From: Ichthyophis bannanicus
Taxonomy: Eukaryota; Chordata; Amphibia; Gymnophiona; Ichthyophiidae
Assembly: GCA_033557465.1 (NCBI GenBank)
Contig: CM066037.1
Coordinates: 202,429,156 to 202,493,155, forward strand
Direction: 5' to 3'
Length of the DNA stretch: 64,000 bases
A model generated the notes under the pieces. That model saw nothing but the letters and a program-made list of their open reading frames with translations. It was not told where the DNA came from and searched no databases. Of this stretch, positions 11,096-22,991 are shown piece by piece. The first letter of the stretch is position 1. Every line of letters starts with the position of its first letter. The position numbers and the translations under genes were made by a program.

Positions 11096-11899
11096 AGGCA
11101 CTTATCACAGAGTGTAAAATAGCTCAATTCAATTTTTTTACACCCTAAATATCTCTTTTTTTCCAAGCTGGCAGATAAATTTTAAATATTTAATTTTAAT
11201 ATTCCCATGGGTAAACTTCCATCACATGACACACTGTTTGTTATATAAACAAATTCAATTAGTTGTTTTATTTATAAAATAAACGTCTCTTAGACTACGT
11301 GACCATCAATTATACAAATATTATACAAATATCCCTTAAATATCTCTTAAAACAGTGTGACTATAAATACCATAACTTCACCCCCATTGGGATTAAAAGA
11401 TACTTAATTGCTTATACTCTATTTTTTCATATAAATCATAAACCATAAAATTTTTATTACTTATGCTGAATAAGAATACATAAAACCTCATTACTACTTT
11501 CTCTTTTGAACTGAGTAGCTGGCATATGTGGCTTGGTTCACAATGATTATCACTAGAATGTTGTTCGTATTTATTCAGTTCATAAATCTTTCTTCCTTTT
11601 TGTAGATTTTCTTCAATAAAGTCCAACACTCTGTGTAGATACTTCACACTTTCCACATTGTCTTAATCCTCCAGCATCAGTCAATCCAAAAGTGTCCCGT
11701 ATGGAAACTGGTTAATATAGCTTAGTGCTTAAACTTATCCCAACGCCGTTCACTGGCACTGCCCACGCGTTTCTCTGTTTGGTTCTTCAGGGGCTTATCT
11801 TCAGATATCACTACCCTCAGCATACGCTTTGCAAAACTTAATGCTGCCCACGTCTCTCTTTGATCTTTCTTGCTGGAAAACGCCGCGCGTTCCTGGATC
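11096..11899. other. AT-rich interval, origin not recognised
   Basis: AT-rich sequence with no supported gene. The longest open frame (11393-11656, minus, 87 codons) resembles nothing I know. Around 11760-11800 the text CCCACGCGTTTCTCTG followed by TTCTTCAGGGGCTTA resembles the ACGCGTTTC/TTCAGGGG style of widespread vertebrate repeats, but I cannot name the family. Confidence 0.35.
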
Positions 11900-11933
11900 G
11901 TTGGTTAATTTGTTACCGGAGGATGTGGTAAAG
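11900..11933 (+). mobile_element. CR1-like LINE remnant, left piece
   Basis: About 34 bases, TTAATTTGTTACCGGAGG and on to GTGGTAAAG, matching the NLLPEDVVK codons at the C-terminus of a CR1 ORF2. The match continues at 17612 after DIRS B1. The homologous uninterrupted segment lies in the minus-strand CR1 copy near 49220-49240. Confidence 0.8.
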
Positions 11934-12117
11934 AGTAGTTACTCACCTGTAACAGGTGTTCTCCAGGAGCAGCAGGAATCAGTCCTCACATATGGGTGAC
12001 ATCGATGTCGATGGAGCCCTTGCGGAGCATTTCCCCAGCTTTCCAAGAAAGCCTTTGGGAATGCAGGCACGCATGCGCGGTTCCCTTCCCGCCTAAAGGT
12101 GCCATCTTGCTCAGTCA
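11934..12117. repeat. B1 left ITR
   Basis: Inverted counterpart of 17462-17611: CACATATGGGTGAC, ATCGATGTCGATGGAGCCC, GCATTTCCCCAGCTTTCC, AAAGCCTTTGGGAATGC, CGCATGCGCGGTTCCC, GGTGCCATCTTGCTCAGTC. The left tip also carries CACCTGTAACAGGTG, which the right end lacks. Confidence 0.88.
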
Positions 12118-12201
12118 AATGACATAGCTAAAAAAACAGCACACAAAAATGTACAAAAATAAACTATGTACAACTGCAACTCCCAGGGGAGGAGGGAGGG
12201 T

Positions 12202-12300
12202 TGTGAGGACTGATTCCTGCTACTCCTGGAGAACACCAGTTACAGGTGAGTAACTACTCTTTCTCCAGGACCAAGCAGGAAGTCAGTCCTCACATATGGG
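12202..12300. repeat. B1 internal complementary region (ICR)
   Basis: The first half repeats the left tip in reverse complement, the second half the right tip. Read on the minus strand the centre is CTGGAG-AAAG-AGTAG, so the predicted circle junction carries one AAAG, the same four bases found on both sides of the inserted element. Confidence 0.88.
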
Positions 12301-12437
12301 TGGACTCCCTAGCTCTGGGCTACCAAGGAACCCAGGCTGAACAAGAGAACTCCCTCTAGTCCCAGCATCAAAGAAAGGCTTTTCACTGACAGAACCTCCA
12401 CCGGTAGCCCAACGGAGGGCTGGAGGGCAGGAGTTGC

Positions 12438-13700
12438 CTAAACCTCAAAGAGATTCTGGAGTACTGCATGGCCAAAAGCACTGTCCTTACGGGACTCCCT
12501 TTCCAGACAGTAATGGGCCGCAGAAGTATGGCTTGAGGACCAAGTTACAGCCCTGCAGATGTCCACCAACGGTACAGAGTGGAGGTGAGCCACTGAGGCA
12601 GCCATTGCCCTGACACGATGGGCCGTGACCCGACCCTGCAAAGGAAGGTCAGACGCCCTGTAAGCCCAGGTGATACAGTCAGCTACCCAGGTGGACAAGG
12701 TACGCTTGGACACAGCTAACCCCAAATTATTTGGGTCAAAAGATATGAAGAGCTGAGTAGCCCTTCTATGTCCCTGCGTACGGTCAAGGTAGAAGGATAA
12801 GGCCCTCCTACAGTCCAGGGTATGAAGAACTGCTTCAGCCTGGCTTGCATGAGGCCTAGGGAAGAATGTTGGAAAAACCACCTCTTAGTTAAGGTGGAAG
12901 GAGGAGACAACTTTTGGGAGGAACTTTGGATGAGTCCTAAGGACTACCCTGTTCCTATAGAAGCGGGTGTAAGGCCTGTCACAGACCAGGGCCTGAAGCT
13001 CACTCACTCGCCTGGCCGAGGTTAGGGCTATCAAGAAGAGTGTCTTCCACAACAGGAAGCGTAGAGGGCAAGTAGCCATCGGCTCAAAAGGTGGGCGAGT
13101 CAGTTGCTGCAAGACGACATTCAACTCCCACTCAGGAGCAGGAGGACAGATTGGAGGCTCAAGCAAAAGCAAGCCTCTGAGAAAGCGGGACACCATGGGG
13201 TGAACCGACAGAGAATGTCCTTCCACCAGTGAGTGGTGAGCTGCTAGAGCTGAGAGGTGGACCCGAACAGAATTGGACTTAAGTCCCTGATTTGATAAGT
13301 GCAGTAAGTACTGAAGCACTACTGGTACAGTACAGGAGAAAGGATCCTCTGTACGCAGCTGACACCACACAGAAAACCTTTTCCATTTGAGAGCATAGGT
13401 TTTCCTAGTGGACTGTTTCCTATAGGCTAGGATAACCTCCTCAACTTCCTGAGGTAGGCCCCAGGGAACCAAAACTACCCTTGCAGCCTCCAGGGCCATC
13501 AAATTGAGAGCTTTGAGATTGGGGTGAAGAAGGGAACCCTGATCCTGAGAGAGGAGGTCGGGTTGCAACCCCAGAGGCAGTGGAGGATCCACCGCCAGCT
13601 GAAGCAGAAGTGGGAACCAAGGCTGTCTCGGCCACCGAGGCCTTGTCCTGAAGAATTTTGAACAGGGTCCGGGCCACCAAGGGCGTGGGAGGAAACGCAT
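12438..13700 (-). pseudogene. Tyrosine recombinase of DIRS B1, one nonsense codon
   Basis: Recombinase of the inserting circle. The frame from the ATG at 13700 reads to a TAA at 12885-12887, in VSSFHLN-stop-EVVFPTFF, then continues in the same frame to 12438. The catalytic Arg (TSARRVSELQAL), the HxxR (TAHRVRAM) and the Tyr (AHYCLE) are all present. Only the in-frame TAA disables it. Comparison with B2 shows an extra G in the CCAGGGCCATCA segment near 13490, so the N-terminal part of this frame is probably shifted from the ancestral one. It overlaps RNase H by about 260 bases in another frame. Confidence 0.85.
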
Positions 13701-15438
13701 ACAGGAGGCCCTGAGACCATGGTATCAGAAAAGTATCTGCTGCTATCCGCAGAGGATGCGGTTGCCTGGAGCAGAACTTTGGCAGCTGTTTGTTCAGCGG
13801 ACTGGCAAACAGATCTATGGATGGAAGTCCCCATTTCAGGAAAATCTTCTGAACCACCAAAGGATGGAGCTGCCACTCGTGGGGCTGTAGAATCCTGCTC
13901 AACCTGTCGGCCAGGTAGTTTTCCTGGCCAGGGAGATACACAGCCTTGAGGAGCATGTTGTGCCTGAGAGCAAACAAGCAAAGGTCCTGTGCCTCCTGAC
14001 AAAGGAGCCTGGACCCAGTTCCGCCCTGCTTGTTCATGTAGAACATGGCTACCTGGTTGTCTGTTTGAACTAGGACAGACTGATGAGCCAGGGTTGGAGA
14101 GAAAGTTTTGAGGGCTAACCGAATAGCCCTGAGTTCCAATAGATTGATTTGCTGTGCGGCTTCCCAGGGAGACCACAAGCCCTGGGTGCACTTGCCTAGA
14201 CAATGAGCTCCCCAGCCCTGCAGGAAGGCGTCCGTGGTCAACACCACTGTGAACCCAGGAATCTGAAAAAGCACCCCTTGCAGCAGATTGGGTGGGTGCA
14301 GCCACTAGCTGAGGGAGTTCAGAAATTGTCTGGACACCCTTATCCTGTCTCTGAGGCTGCCTGTGGCCTGTGACCACTGAGTCCGAAGGCACCACTGTGC
14401 AGGCCTCATATGGAGCCTGGCATTGGGGGTCACATGTACTGTCGAAGCCATGTGGCCCAGAAGCCTCAGGCAGAGTCTGGCGGAGACCAGTGACCTGTTG
14501 AGAAACTGGCTTGCCAAGTTTATCAGTCTTTGGGCTCTGTCCTCTGGCAAGAGTGCCTTTGCCAGCAGAGAGTCCAACCTTGCCCCTATGAACTCCAAGT
14601 TCTGGGAGGGGAGCAAAGTGGACTTTGCGAAGTTTATTACAAACCCCAGGCTTTGAAGAAGAGCAATAGTTCTGAGGGTGGCTTGTCTGGCCTCCTGGCA
14701 TGTCTGACCCCTGATGAGCCAGTCGTCCAGATAGGGGAAGACAAAGATTCCCTGATTTCTCAGGTAGGCCGCCACCACTGCCAGGCATTTGGTAAAGACC
14801 CTGGGAGCAGAGGTGAGGCCAAAAGGCAGTACTCTGTACTGATAATGGTTTCCTCCCACAATGAACCCAAGGTACTTTCTGTGGTCTGGATGAATGAGGA
14901 TGTGAGTGTACGCATCCTTTAGATCTAAGGAGCATAGCCAATCTCCCTGCTGGAGGTAGGGCAGAAGTGTTCCAAGAGTAAGCATCTTGAACTTTTCCTT
15001 CTCTAGGAATTTGTTGAGATTTCTGAGGTCTAGAATAGGCCGAAGGCCACCTGTTCTTTTGGGTACCAGGAAATACCTGGAGTAGAACCCTTGACCTTGT
15101 AAGTGTGGAGGCACAGGCTCCACTGCCCTGTCCACCAACAGACCTTGGAGCTCCTGAAGGAGAAGATCTGTGTGCAGGGGAGGCCTTGGAGGTTCCCCTG
15201 GAAAGTATGGAGGAGGCAGCTGTTGGAAGTGTAGCAGATAGCCCTTGTGGACTATGCTTAACACCCAACTGTCTCCAGTGATGAGTGGCCACTTGTGGGC
15301 AAACAGGGTGAGGCGACCTCCTGTGCAGGGTTGGGAGAGCAGGGATGGAGAGGCTATGCCTAAGGAGTCAAAAAACCCCACCCTGCTGAGTGGGAGCAGG
15401 GGCCGGAGGCTTGGGGGTCCTCTGCCTACGGGGCCCAT
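13441..15438 (-). pseudogene. RT-RNase H of DIRS B1, one nonsense codon
   Basis: It starts at an ATG (15438) that lies inside the last 71 bases of gag in another frame, an arrangement shared with B2. The RT domain is open: motif A SLDLKDAYTHI (about 170-180), motif B LPFGLTSAPRVF (204-215) and motif C YLDD (236-239), all intact. A TAG at 14305 replaces one Trp-Trp-region codon (LS-stop-WLHPP against LQWWLHPP in B2). RNase H continues in frame with Asp in TTDAF, Glu in LLELRA, Asp in TDNQVA and Asp in LADRLSR. Both enzymes have full catalytic sets; a single stop between them is the only visible lesion. Confidence 0.88.
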
Positions 15439-17203
15439 TACCCTGCCCCTTGGCTTGCTGACCCTGAGGGGCAGCTTGGGCGGCCTGGTACTGTGGGTAC
15501 TGTTTGTAGGCAGTGCCCTTCCTCGGGTAAAAGGGCTTTTTACCCGAGCCCTTCTTTTTGTGAGAAGGGGCAGAAGTCTTCCTAGACAGCCTTGTCCTCG
15601 TGAGGTGCTCGGTTTCGAGCTGTGCGGCCTTCTCGGTCATGGGCTTGCCAAAAAGGTTCTCACCTCGGCAAGGGACATCGACCAACTTGTCCTGAACCCA
15701 TGGCTCGAGGTCCGATGACTGCAGCCATGCCTGGCGTCGAGCCGCGATGCCGGCTGCCACAACACGGGCCAAAGCCTCGAAGCCATCGTAGGCAGCGCGG
15801 GACATAAACTTGGAGCATTCCCGGATCCCCAAGGACAAGGACTTGAACCTCTGCAAGGGTTCCCCGGAGAGACCAGCAGAGAACCCGGCCAGCTCCTTGG
15901 CCAGGTCTCGCAGGTACATGCCCATATACAGCTGGTAAGACTGGACACGGCAAGCAAGCATCGAGCCCTGGAAGCACTTTCTACCAAAACCATCGAGGTT
16001 CCGGGCCTCCCTGCCAGGGGGCACCGCGGAGTGCATCTTCTGACTTTTCAGGCGATGCATGGTCGATTCCACCACCATGGAATGGTGTGGTAGCTGCGCC
16101 TTTTGAAAGCCAGGGCTCTTCCGGAGTCGATAGATAGAATCGACCCGCTTGCTTAGAACCGGCGCCGAGGCCGGTGCCTCCCACATCCGGAAGAGGAGCC
16201 GTTCCAGCATCGGAGGAACCGGAACAGTAAAGGCCTCCTTCGGAGGAGAGTCATACTGTAGGGCCTCAAGCTCCTCAGCTCGAGGCTCCTCCTCGGGATC
16301 CGCAGGGATAGCCAACGCAGTGGCCATATCCCGGACGAACTCCGAGAACTGGGTATCCTCCGGAGGGGATCTACTCCGGGGTTCAGACTGCGGTGAGTCC
16401 GATGGGACGCACCAAGTCCTGAAGGTGTCGGGGGACTCCTCGTCCTCCGTCTCCCAGGCGGATTCGAATGGTCGAGGGAGACTGCGACTGAGGTTGACCT
16501 CAAGCCTTTATGGTCTCGAGTATTGGCTCGGTCTCTGGGGTCGACTTCGATGTCGATGTCCCGGTGGTCGGGGCAGATGCGCCAGACAGGCTGGCCATCA
16601 GTGCCCGCTGCTGTTCCATGAAGGCAGACAGTCTGCTCTCCAAGGCTGTCAACCTGAGACCCAGCTCAGGAGACTCAGCAGCCCCAACTCGGGCCCCGGC
16701 GGCGCCGGGCCCGACGTCGGCTCTCTGGGAGGAGAGTCCATGAGGACTACAGGACTTACGTGTCCAGCAGACTCCGGCTCCACTCGAGGTACTTTGGGAG
16801 GCTTCTCCTGTTCCACGGGCCTGGGGCGACGGTCGGGGGTCTGAGACCTAGCTCTAGAGGAGCCAGGGACCTCTTCCGACGACGCCCTCACGAGCCGCTT
16901 CTTCCTCTTTCGTTCCCGGTCGGGGGATCCCCTGTCCGAGGAGCCCCGACGGTGCTCGGGATCTGATTCCCGAGATGTCGAGGCCTCAGATGAGGTCCGG
17001 GCCCGGCCAGAGGCCGAGTCAGAGAAAAGCCTTTCCTTTTGGTGCTGACAACTTTGAAGCGCCTTGGAAGACATTTTTCCACATGGTCCACAGATCTTAG
17101 GATCGTGGTCAGGACCGAGGCACCGAAGGCAACAGTCGTGTGTGTCGGTGAGAGACATTAGCTTCTTGCACCGATCACACTTTTTGAACCCACTGGAAGC
17201 CAT
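15368..17203 (-). pseudogene. Gag of DIRS B1, frameshifted in the linker
   Basis: Begins at the ATG at 17203 (MASSGFKKCDRC). The zinc module reads CDRC, CLRC, an H in GPDHDP, then CGPC. A long Ser/Arg/Pro-rich linker with KRKKR-type basic patches follows. The frame breaks near 16690 and again between about 16500 and 16330. It is open from 16327 to 15368 through the C-terminal domain, with EEPRAEELEALQY, FQKAQLPHHSMVVES and ENLFGKPM, ending in a basic Gln/Pro-rich tail. No TGA occurs at the position shared by A1 and A3. It presumably packages RNA; no enzymatic motif is seen. Confidence 0.82.
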
Positions 17204-17461
17204 CGGGGAAAAGAGAGTCCCTGCGAGGTCAAAGGACCGGCCTTCCAGGGAAAAAGAAAAAAAGGGCACAAACGCCAGCCACGAAGGGCAAAAAATGAAA
17301 AAAGAAGATCGGGCTCGATACTGGTGTACCGAACCCGGCGGGAGGGGAACCGGTGTTGAACCGGAGAAAAAATAGCGAAGGAATCGCGAAAAAATCCAAC
17401 TATTTTCCAGGAGGACTAGGACACACGTCCAGTGGGCTTCACGGAAAAAGAGAGACTGAGC

Positions 17462-17611
17462 AAGATGGCACCTTTAGGCGGGAAGGGAACCGCGCATGCA
17501 TGCCTGCATTCCCAAAGGTTTTCTTGGAAAGCTGGGGAAATGCTCCGCAAGGGCTCCATCGACGTCAATGTCACCCATATGTGAGGACTGACTTCCTGCT
17601 TGGTCCTGGAG
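17462..17611. repeat. B1 right ITR
   Basis: Inverted counterpart of the left ITR, ending ACTTCCTGCTTGGTCCTGGAG. It lies upstream of gag and is the presumed 5' end of the element RNA. Confidence 0.85.
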
Positions 17612-17873
17612 AAAGGCTGTTAGTGTAGCTGGGTTTAAAAAAAGATTTTGGACAAGTTCCTGGAGGAAATGTCCATAAACCATTATTAAGAAGGGACCCG
17701 TGATACCAATACTTGACCTAGTACAAGCATTGTGGAATCTGTGTCTTTTGGGGAAACTGCTAGGTACGTATGACCTAGATTGGCCACTGTTGGAAACGGG
17801 ATACTGGGCTTGATGGACCTTGGTCTGACCCAGTATGGCATATATTATGTTCATATGTTTTTATGTTCTAATG
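17612..17873 (+). mobile_element. CR1-like LINE 3' end, right piece after B1
   Basis: Continues the CR1 C-terminus with AVSVAGF, then a 3' UTR containing GGGCTTGATGGACC and TCTGACCCAGTATGG. It ends in imperfect repeats TATGTTCATATG / TATGTTCTA, like the octamer tail of CR1 elements. The same 3' end occurs inverted at 48974-49363. Confidence 0.85.
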
Positions 17874-19620
17874 CTTTTGAACTGGGAAGAACCACCCAAT
17901 AGGGCTGCTTACTGTGCTATGTTGCAGATTAAGAAATCTGAGAGTTTTGAGGACTGTGTATGAATTATAAATCGGAAGCTATGGTGGTAGGGAAAATGAT
18001 GGATGGGTAACTACCCATTAGCATGTCCTAAAGGGAGTATAAAATGCTTGGGAATCCATCTCAGCAGGAACCCCACAGTAATATATAGGAAAAATGTAGT
18101 GGATAATATATTGCAAATTAAATCCCTTTGTGAGAAATGGTGAAACTTGTTGCTGTCATTATATGGTAGAACAGCATTGGTAAAAATGGTAATGATCTTC
18201 AAAATGCTTTATGTTATGCAAACAGTGCCCATATAGATTAAGCCTACAGAAGAACTGAGTTTTAGGAGTTATATTCAGTAGTTGGTGGATTCATGAGGCC
18301 TCTATGGAACATGTTAAACTTGCTCTACAAGGGATATGGTATGCATAGAGTGCTTTTATAAACTTGCTCATGGACCTCTGGTCCCACTGGAGAAAGCGGG
18401 AACAAGAAAACTGATTTTACTGTTCAGGAAATCTTGAAGTGGTAGAGGAGTAGATTTTGGAGGACCTCTGAGGTTCTAACATTTCTACAAATGATAGGAA
18501 ACCCGGCCTTTGAGCCAGAGTTAGGCAAGTCAATATTTTTAGAATGGTAGAAGAAAGCATGCAGGGATTTAGATCAGTTGGTGGCTCTCAGCAAGGGTGC
18601 ATTCCCAAACTTTTCACAAGTAAAAGAGAGGTGGAGTATTCCAAACAACCACCTGCTGCAATTTCTGCAGATACAACACTATTGGCTGGAGTTGGAGGGG
18701 AGGTTCCAGAGTGAGCTAAACTAACTGAATCAGGCTGAATACTAGAACAATCTGACTATATGGTATCAAATAGGAAGGCCACCAGAGCCTGCTCTGGTTG
18801 ATCTTTTATTTTTGTATAGTTGTGTCATTCCACCTTCTTTTTGAGGATTTTTCTAGTTTTGATCAAAAAGGAAGGGACATGTTGGACAATATGCACTTAG
18901 AGGCATTAGCAAAAATTGGGAAGCAGAGATAGAGGAAGAGGTGATTACTGAGCTGGAGGCGCTGTTTAAAAAATTATCAAAAGCCACCACAAATCCTAAC
19001 CTCCAAGAGATGCAGTTTAAAATCTTATATTGGGCCTATATAACACAGGAAAAGGGGGCCACGTTGAAAGCGTGGGCAGAAGGGTATTGTCAAAAATGCA
19101 AAATGTGAAGGGGAATCCTTAAACATACCTTTTTGGAATGCTATGGTTTGAATGACTTTTGGGGTTTGGTGAAAGAAATCACAGAATATGTAATGGGCAA
19201 AATGGTGAAATAGTACTATATGCTCTTACTCTTGGGTATTGGATCAGTTTTCAAGGAAAAAAAGATGGGCAAAAGCACGTAGCACATTTGTGCAACTGGC
19301 CATATTGATAGTCAAGAGGTTGGTTTTAAGTATTGGGTGGGGGAGGTCAATCCACCAAAACACTGGATCAATTTAATATATCAAATAGCCTCGATAAAGA
19401 GGTAAACTCGCAAGCAGCTGGTCAAGCCCTGGTGGAAAAATATCTGTAATGCTGGTTTTGTTTTCAAGAACAATACCCAGTCGTGAAAGATTAAGGGGAA
19501 AATCTTAAAGGGTTAGGTCATGGGGGGGAGAAGAGACACGCAAAACCCTTTGATGTGTCAACTGCAGGATGGTTGGATTAAATAATAATGTTAATCATTC
19601 TAACTCTTGTAATCATTGAA
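17874..19620 (+). pseudogene. L1-like LINE ORF2, C-terminal half, heavily decayed
   Basis: Readable L1 landmarks in shifting frames are YKSEAMV near 17970, CLGIHLSRNPTVIYRK near 18045, a SLYGRTALVKMVMIF stretch near 18155 and ILKHTFLECYGLNDFWG near 19120. These correspond to the region after the RT palm and the cysteine-rich C-terminus. There are many stops and indels. The 3' UTR is interrupted by DIRS C1 at 19621 and resumes at 25355. Confidence 0.7.
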
Positions 19621-19624
19621 AATG

Positions 19625-19800
19625 TGTAGTTACTCACCTGTAACGTGTTCTCTAGGGTTAGCAGAAATCAGTCCTCACATATGGCGTGTCGTTGGCGCCA
19701 ACGGAGCCCGCGCAAATCCATTTCCCAGCTTTCAAAGAAAGCCTTTGGGAGTTACCACGCATGCGTGGTCACCTTCCTGTCTAAGGGTGCCATCTTACCT
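19625..19800. repeat. C1 left ITR
   Basis: TGTAGTTACTCACCTGTAAC, then CACATATGGCG, GCGCCAACGGAGCCC, CATTTCCCAGCTTTC, AAAGCCTTTGGGAG and CGCATGCGTGG, inverted at about 25195-25354. Confidence 0.8.
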
Positions 19801-19854
19801 CAGTATGACATAGCTTAATCAAGTATATAAGAAAAAAAGAAAACAAATCCATGG

Positions 19855-19944
19855 AGAGGATTGCTGTCCCCGGAGAACACCTGTTACAGGTGAGTAACTA
19901 AGCTTTCTCCAGGAACAAGCAGGACATCAGTCCTCACATTTGGG
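19855..19944. repeat. C1 internal complementary region
   Basis: CGGAGAACACCTGTTACAGG and GTGAGTAACTAAGC, then TTTCTCCAGGAACAAGC and the TCAGTCCTCAC segment: left-end and right-end sequences fused in reverse complement. The minus-strand junction reads GGAG-AAAG-CTTAG. Confidence 0.8.
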
Positions 19945-20124
19945 ACTCCCAAGCTACAGGCTACCGAAAAATCCTGTAGAAGCCATGGGCGACCCAAAAC
20001 GCAGACCATAAAGGACAGCAGGGAGCGCTAGTTGGCTGGAAGTTCGGCACTGCAGCAGGAACATCGGAAATGCAGTCCCCTCTCCGGTAGCCTGAACACA
20101 AAAGGCTGGAGGAAAGGAGTTACA

Positions 20125-21520
20125 CTATTCCCCAAAGAGGTGACGAAGTACTGCCTGGCTGAAGGCACTATCACACTGTGAGCTCTCTTTCATGCAGTAG
20201 TGTACTGCGAAGATGTGCACAGAGGACCAGGTGGTGGCCCAGCAGATGTCCATTAAGAGCACTGAGCGCAGACTGGCCACAGAGGCCGCCATGGCATGCA
20301 CATTGTGTGCTGTGACATGATGGTCCAGAGAAAGCCCCATCTGCTGGTAGGCAAAGGAAATGCAGTCGACCACCCATCATAAGAGGGTGCACTTGGAGAC
20401 TGCAACCCCAACACGACTGGGGTCAAAGGAGACAAAGAACTGCGCCGAGCAGTGGTTGGGTTGTGTCCTCTGGATGTAAAAAGACAAAGCCCTCTTGCAG
20501 TCAAGCGTGTGTAGGGAGGTCTCCGCCCTGGAGGCCTGGGAAAGAAGGTGGGAAGCACCACCTCCTGATTCAAGTGGAAGGCAGAGACCACCTTTGGCAG
20601 AAATTTTGGGGTGAGTCTGAAGGATGACTCTGTTCCTATGAAATCTTGTGTAGGACACATGGGCCACCAATGCCTGCTGTTCGCTCACGTGCCTGGCAGA
20701 GGTGAGCGCCACTAGGAAAACGACCTTACAAGACAGGTACTTGAAATGGCAGGTAGCCAAGGGCTCAAAGGGGGAAGATATGAGCTTCCCCTACACCACA
20801 TTAAGATCCCACGCAACTGTCAGTGGATGGATTGGGGGCCGGGACAGGAGGAGTCCTGTCATGAAATGGCCCACCAAAGGGTGCACCGAGACGGCCTGAT
20901 GAGCCGAAATGTAATAGAGGTGCACTCTGACCATGTTGGACTTGAGGCCAGTCCCAGAAAGATGCAAGAGGTATCACAAGATGTCTTGCACCACACAAGA
21001 GAAGGGTTTAAGACCTCCATCTATGCACCACAGCGAGAACCTGTGCCATTTAAATGCATACACCCAATGCATGGAATCCTTATGCGAGGCCAGCAGGATA
21101 TCTTCCATCTCCCTTGAGAGGTGGTGGTGCACTATGGCTAACCTCTCAGCATCCAGGCCAAGGGACAGGAGGTTGGGATGAAGAAGCGTCCCGTTCTCCT
21201 GTGACAGCAGGTCTGGAGAGCTCCCCAGCAGCAGTGGGTCCCTCCGGGAAAGCTGCAGGAGCACGGGGAACCATGGTTGCCTGGGCCACCTGGGAGCGAT
21301 GAATATGATAGAGGCCACCTCCACCTGTATCCTGAGGAGCAACCGGAGGACCAAGGGGGGAAGGCGGGAATGCATAAAGGAAGCCCTTGGACCAGGGGAG
21401 GAGAAAGGTGGGAACAGAAGCGTGGCAGTTGAGCATTCTCTGGACTGGCAAAGAGGTCTATCTCTAGGGTCCCCCAGAGGCGAAAGACTTCCCCCAGTAC
21501 CGCCGGGTTCAGCTGCCACT
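20125..21520 (-). pseudogene. Tyrosine recombinase of DIRS C1, frameshifted
   Basis: The frame starts in the region after RNase H (about 21520) and reads through a core-binding-like region (LLASHKDSMHWVYAFKWHRF) to about 20974. The catalytic part is at 20760-20377 (Arg in TSARHVSEQQAL) and 20373-20125. The second box reads HNVHAM, so the essential HxxR arginine has become histidine. The tyrosine remains in VHYCM. At least two frameshifts separate these parts. It would be inactive even if the frames were joined. Confidence 0.8.
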
Positions 21521-22991
21521 CGTGGGGCTGGATGACCCGGTTCAAGTGGTCGACTAGTACATTGTCCTGGCCTGGCAGGTAAATTGCCCTAAGAAAGATG
21601 TGATTCCCTGCTGCGAAGTTCCAGAGGCGAACAGCCTTCCAGCAGAGATGGTACAAGCCCATACTGCCCTGCTTGTTGAGGTAGTACATCACCACCTGAT
21701 TGTCCATCTAGATTTGAACCACCTGTCCCATCAGATCATTCTGGAACACTGCCCTAAGTTCCAGCAGGTTGATCTGCAAGGCACTCTCCCCTGGAGGCCA
21801 TGGGTCCTGAGACTGCAGGTGATAGCAGTGGATTCCCCAGCCCAACCTGAACGCTTTCCGTTGTGAGGATGTGCTGCACTGGGGAAGCCCGGAAAAGCAA
21901 ACCAGCTCTGAGGTTGAGGGAGTCCTGCCACCAGGGCCGGCATGACCTGGATCCTATCCTCCAGGCAGCCAGAAGTCTGTTTCCACTGGGCCTACCACAT
22001 GTGGAGGCAAGCAAAGGGTGTGATGTGGACCGTAGATATTATCTGTCCCAACAGGTGGAGCATCTGTCTGGCTGTCACCGCTGAGCAGCTCTGCACATCC
22101 TGTGCCAGGGCTGAGAGGTGCAGCGCGCAGTCCTGCGGAAGGAAAGCCCATGCCTGGGTGGAGTCAGGCAGGGCGCCAATAAACTCCAAGCGCTGGGTTG
22201 TTAACAGGTAAGACTTTGGGAAGTTGACCACTAACTCTAGGCGCTGGAACAGTCCTATGATGCTGTGAGCTGTGTCGTGCACTTCCTCTGGCGAGCTGAC
22301 ATTGATGTGCCAGTCGTCCAGGTAGGGGAAGACGAAAACCCCCAGGAGATGGAGGCAGGCGGCCACAACTGCCAGGCATTTAGTGAGCAACCGAGGAGCA
22401 GAGGCCAGCCCGAAAGAGAGCACCCTTTACTGGCAGTGTTGGCCTTTGAACACGAAGCAGTTACTGACAGTGCCTTGGATGTATCAGGATGTGGGTGTAT
22501 TCATATTTGAGATCCAAGGAGCTTAGCCAATCTCCCTGCAGGAGGTAAGGCAACATGGTTCTAAGGGATACCATTTTGAACTTTTCCTTGACCAGGAAGC
22601 GATTGAGGTCCCACAAGTCCAGAATGGGCCTGAAGCCCCTGTTTTTTTGGGGGACAAGGAAGGAGTGGGAGAAGAACCCATGGCCCTCCTGGAAAGGCTG
22701 GGGGGGGAACGGGCTCTACCGCGTGAACCTCCAGCAGGGCCTCGAGTTCCCTCTGCAGGAGCTCCCTGTGCAAGGGGTCCATGGGTATTTCCCCTGGGAA
22801 GTAGGGAGAAGGCAAGCTGGAAGAAGAAGGAGGTATCCCACCCTGACCACCTGCAGCACCCAGGCATCTGTGGTGATGCCCAACCATAGGTGTGCAAAGT
22901 GGACCAGCCGTCCTCCCGTGAACCTTGGGCCTGTTATGAACTGGGGGAGGGAGGCTATGCCCAAGGAGTCAAACCCCCCCCCTCCCCCCAA
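21138..22991 (-). pseudogene. RT-RNase H of DIRS C1, frameshifted
   Basis: The RT N-terminal part is at 22991-22523 in two frames (FTGGRLVHFAHLW). The palm is at 22423-21992 with LSFGLASAPRLLTK and PYLDD followed by WHI, so the two catalytic aspartates remain. RNase H begins with a damaged first box near 21830-21880. It then shows LLELRA-like, MDNQVVMYYLNKQG (21707) and a LVDHLNR box in place of ADRLSR. Several frameshifts and stops are present. It is inactive but clearly homologous to the B1 polymerase. Confidence 0.8.

Larger units (their letters stand above)
11930..17615 (-). mobile_element. DIRS-type retrotransposon B1, full length
   Basis: A complete family B element. On the minus strand: right ITR, gag (17203 to 15368), RT-RH (15438 to 13441), recombinase (about 13700 to 12438), ICR, left ITR. 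AAAG flanks it on both sides (11930-11933 and 17612-17615), and the CR1 target at 49220-49240 has AAAG once. Each of its three genes has only one or two disabling changes, so it is among the youngest copies here. ITR tips read AGTAGTTACTCACC on the left and CCTGGAG on the right. Confidence 0.92.

Noticed and set aside
11393..11656. Minus-strand 87-codon open frame as a small gene
   Set aside because: AT-rich, with no homology recognised and no supporting context.
4676..13700. TTG and GTG as start codons of the recombinase frames
   Set aside because: Unlikely in a vertebrate. The frames remain open upstream, so these are boundaries of convenience and true starts are unknown.
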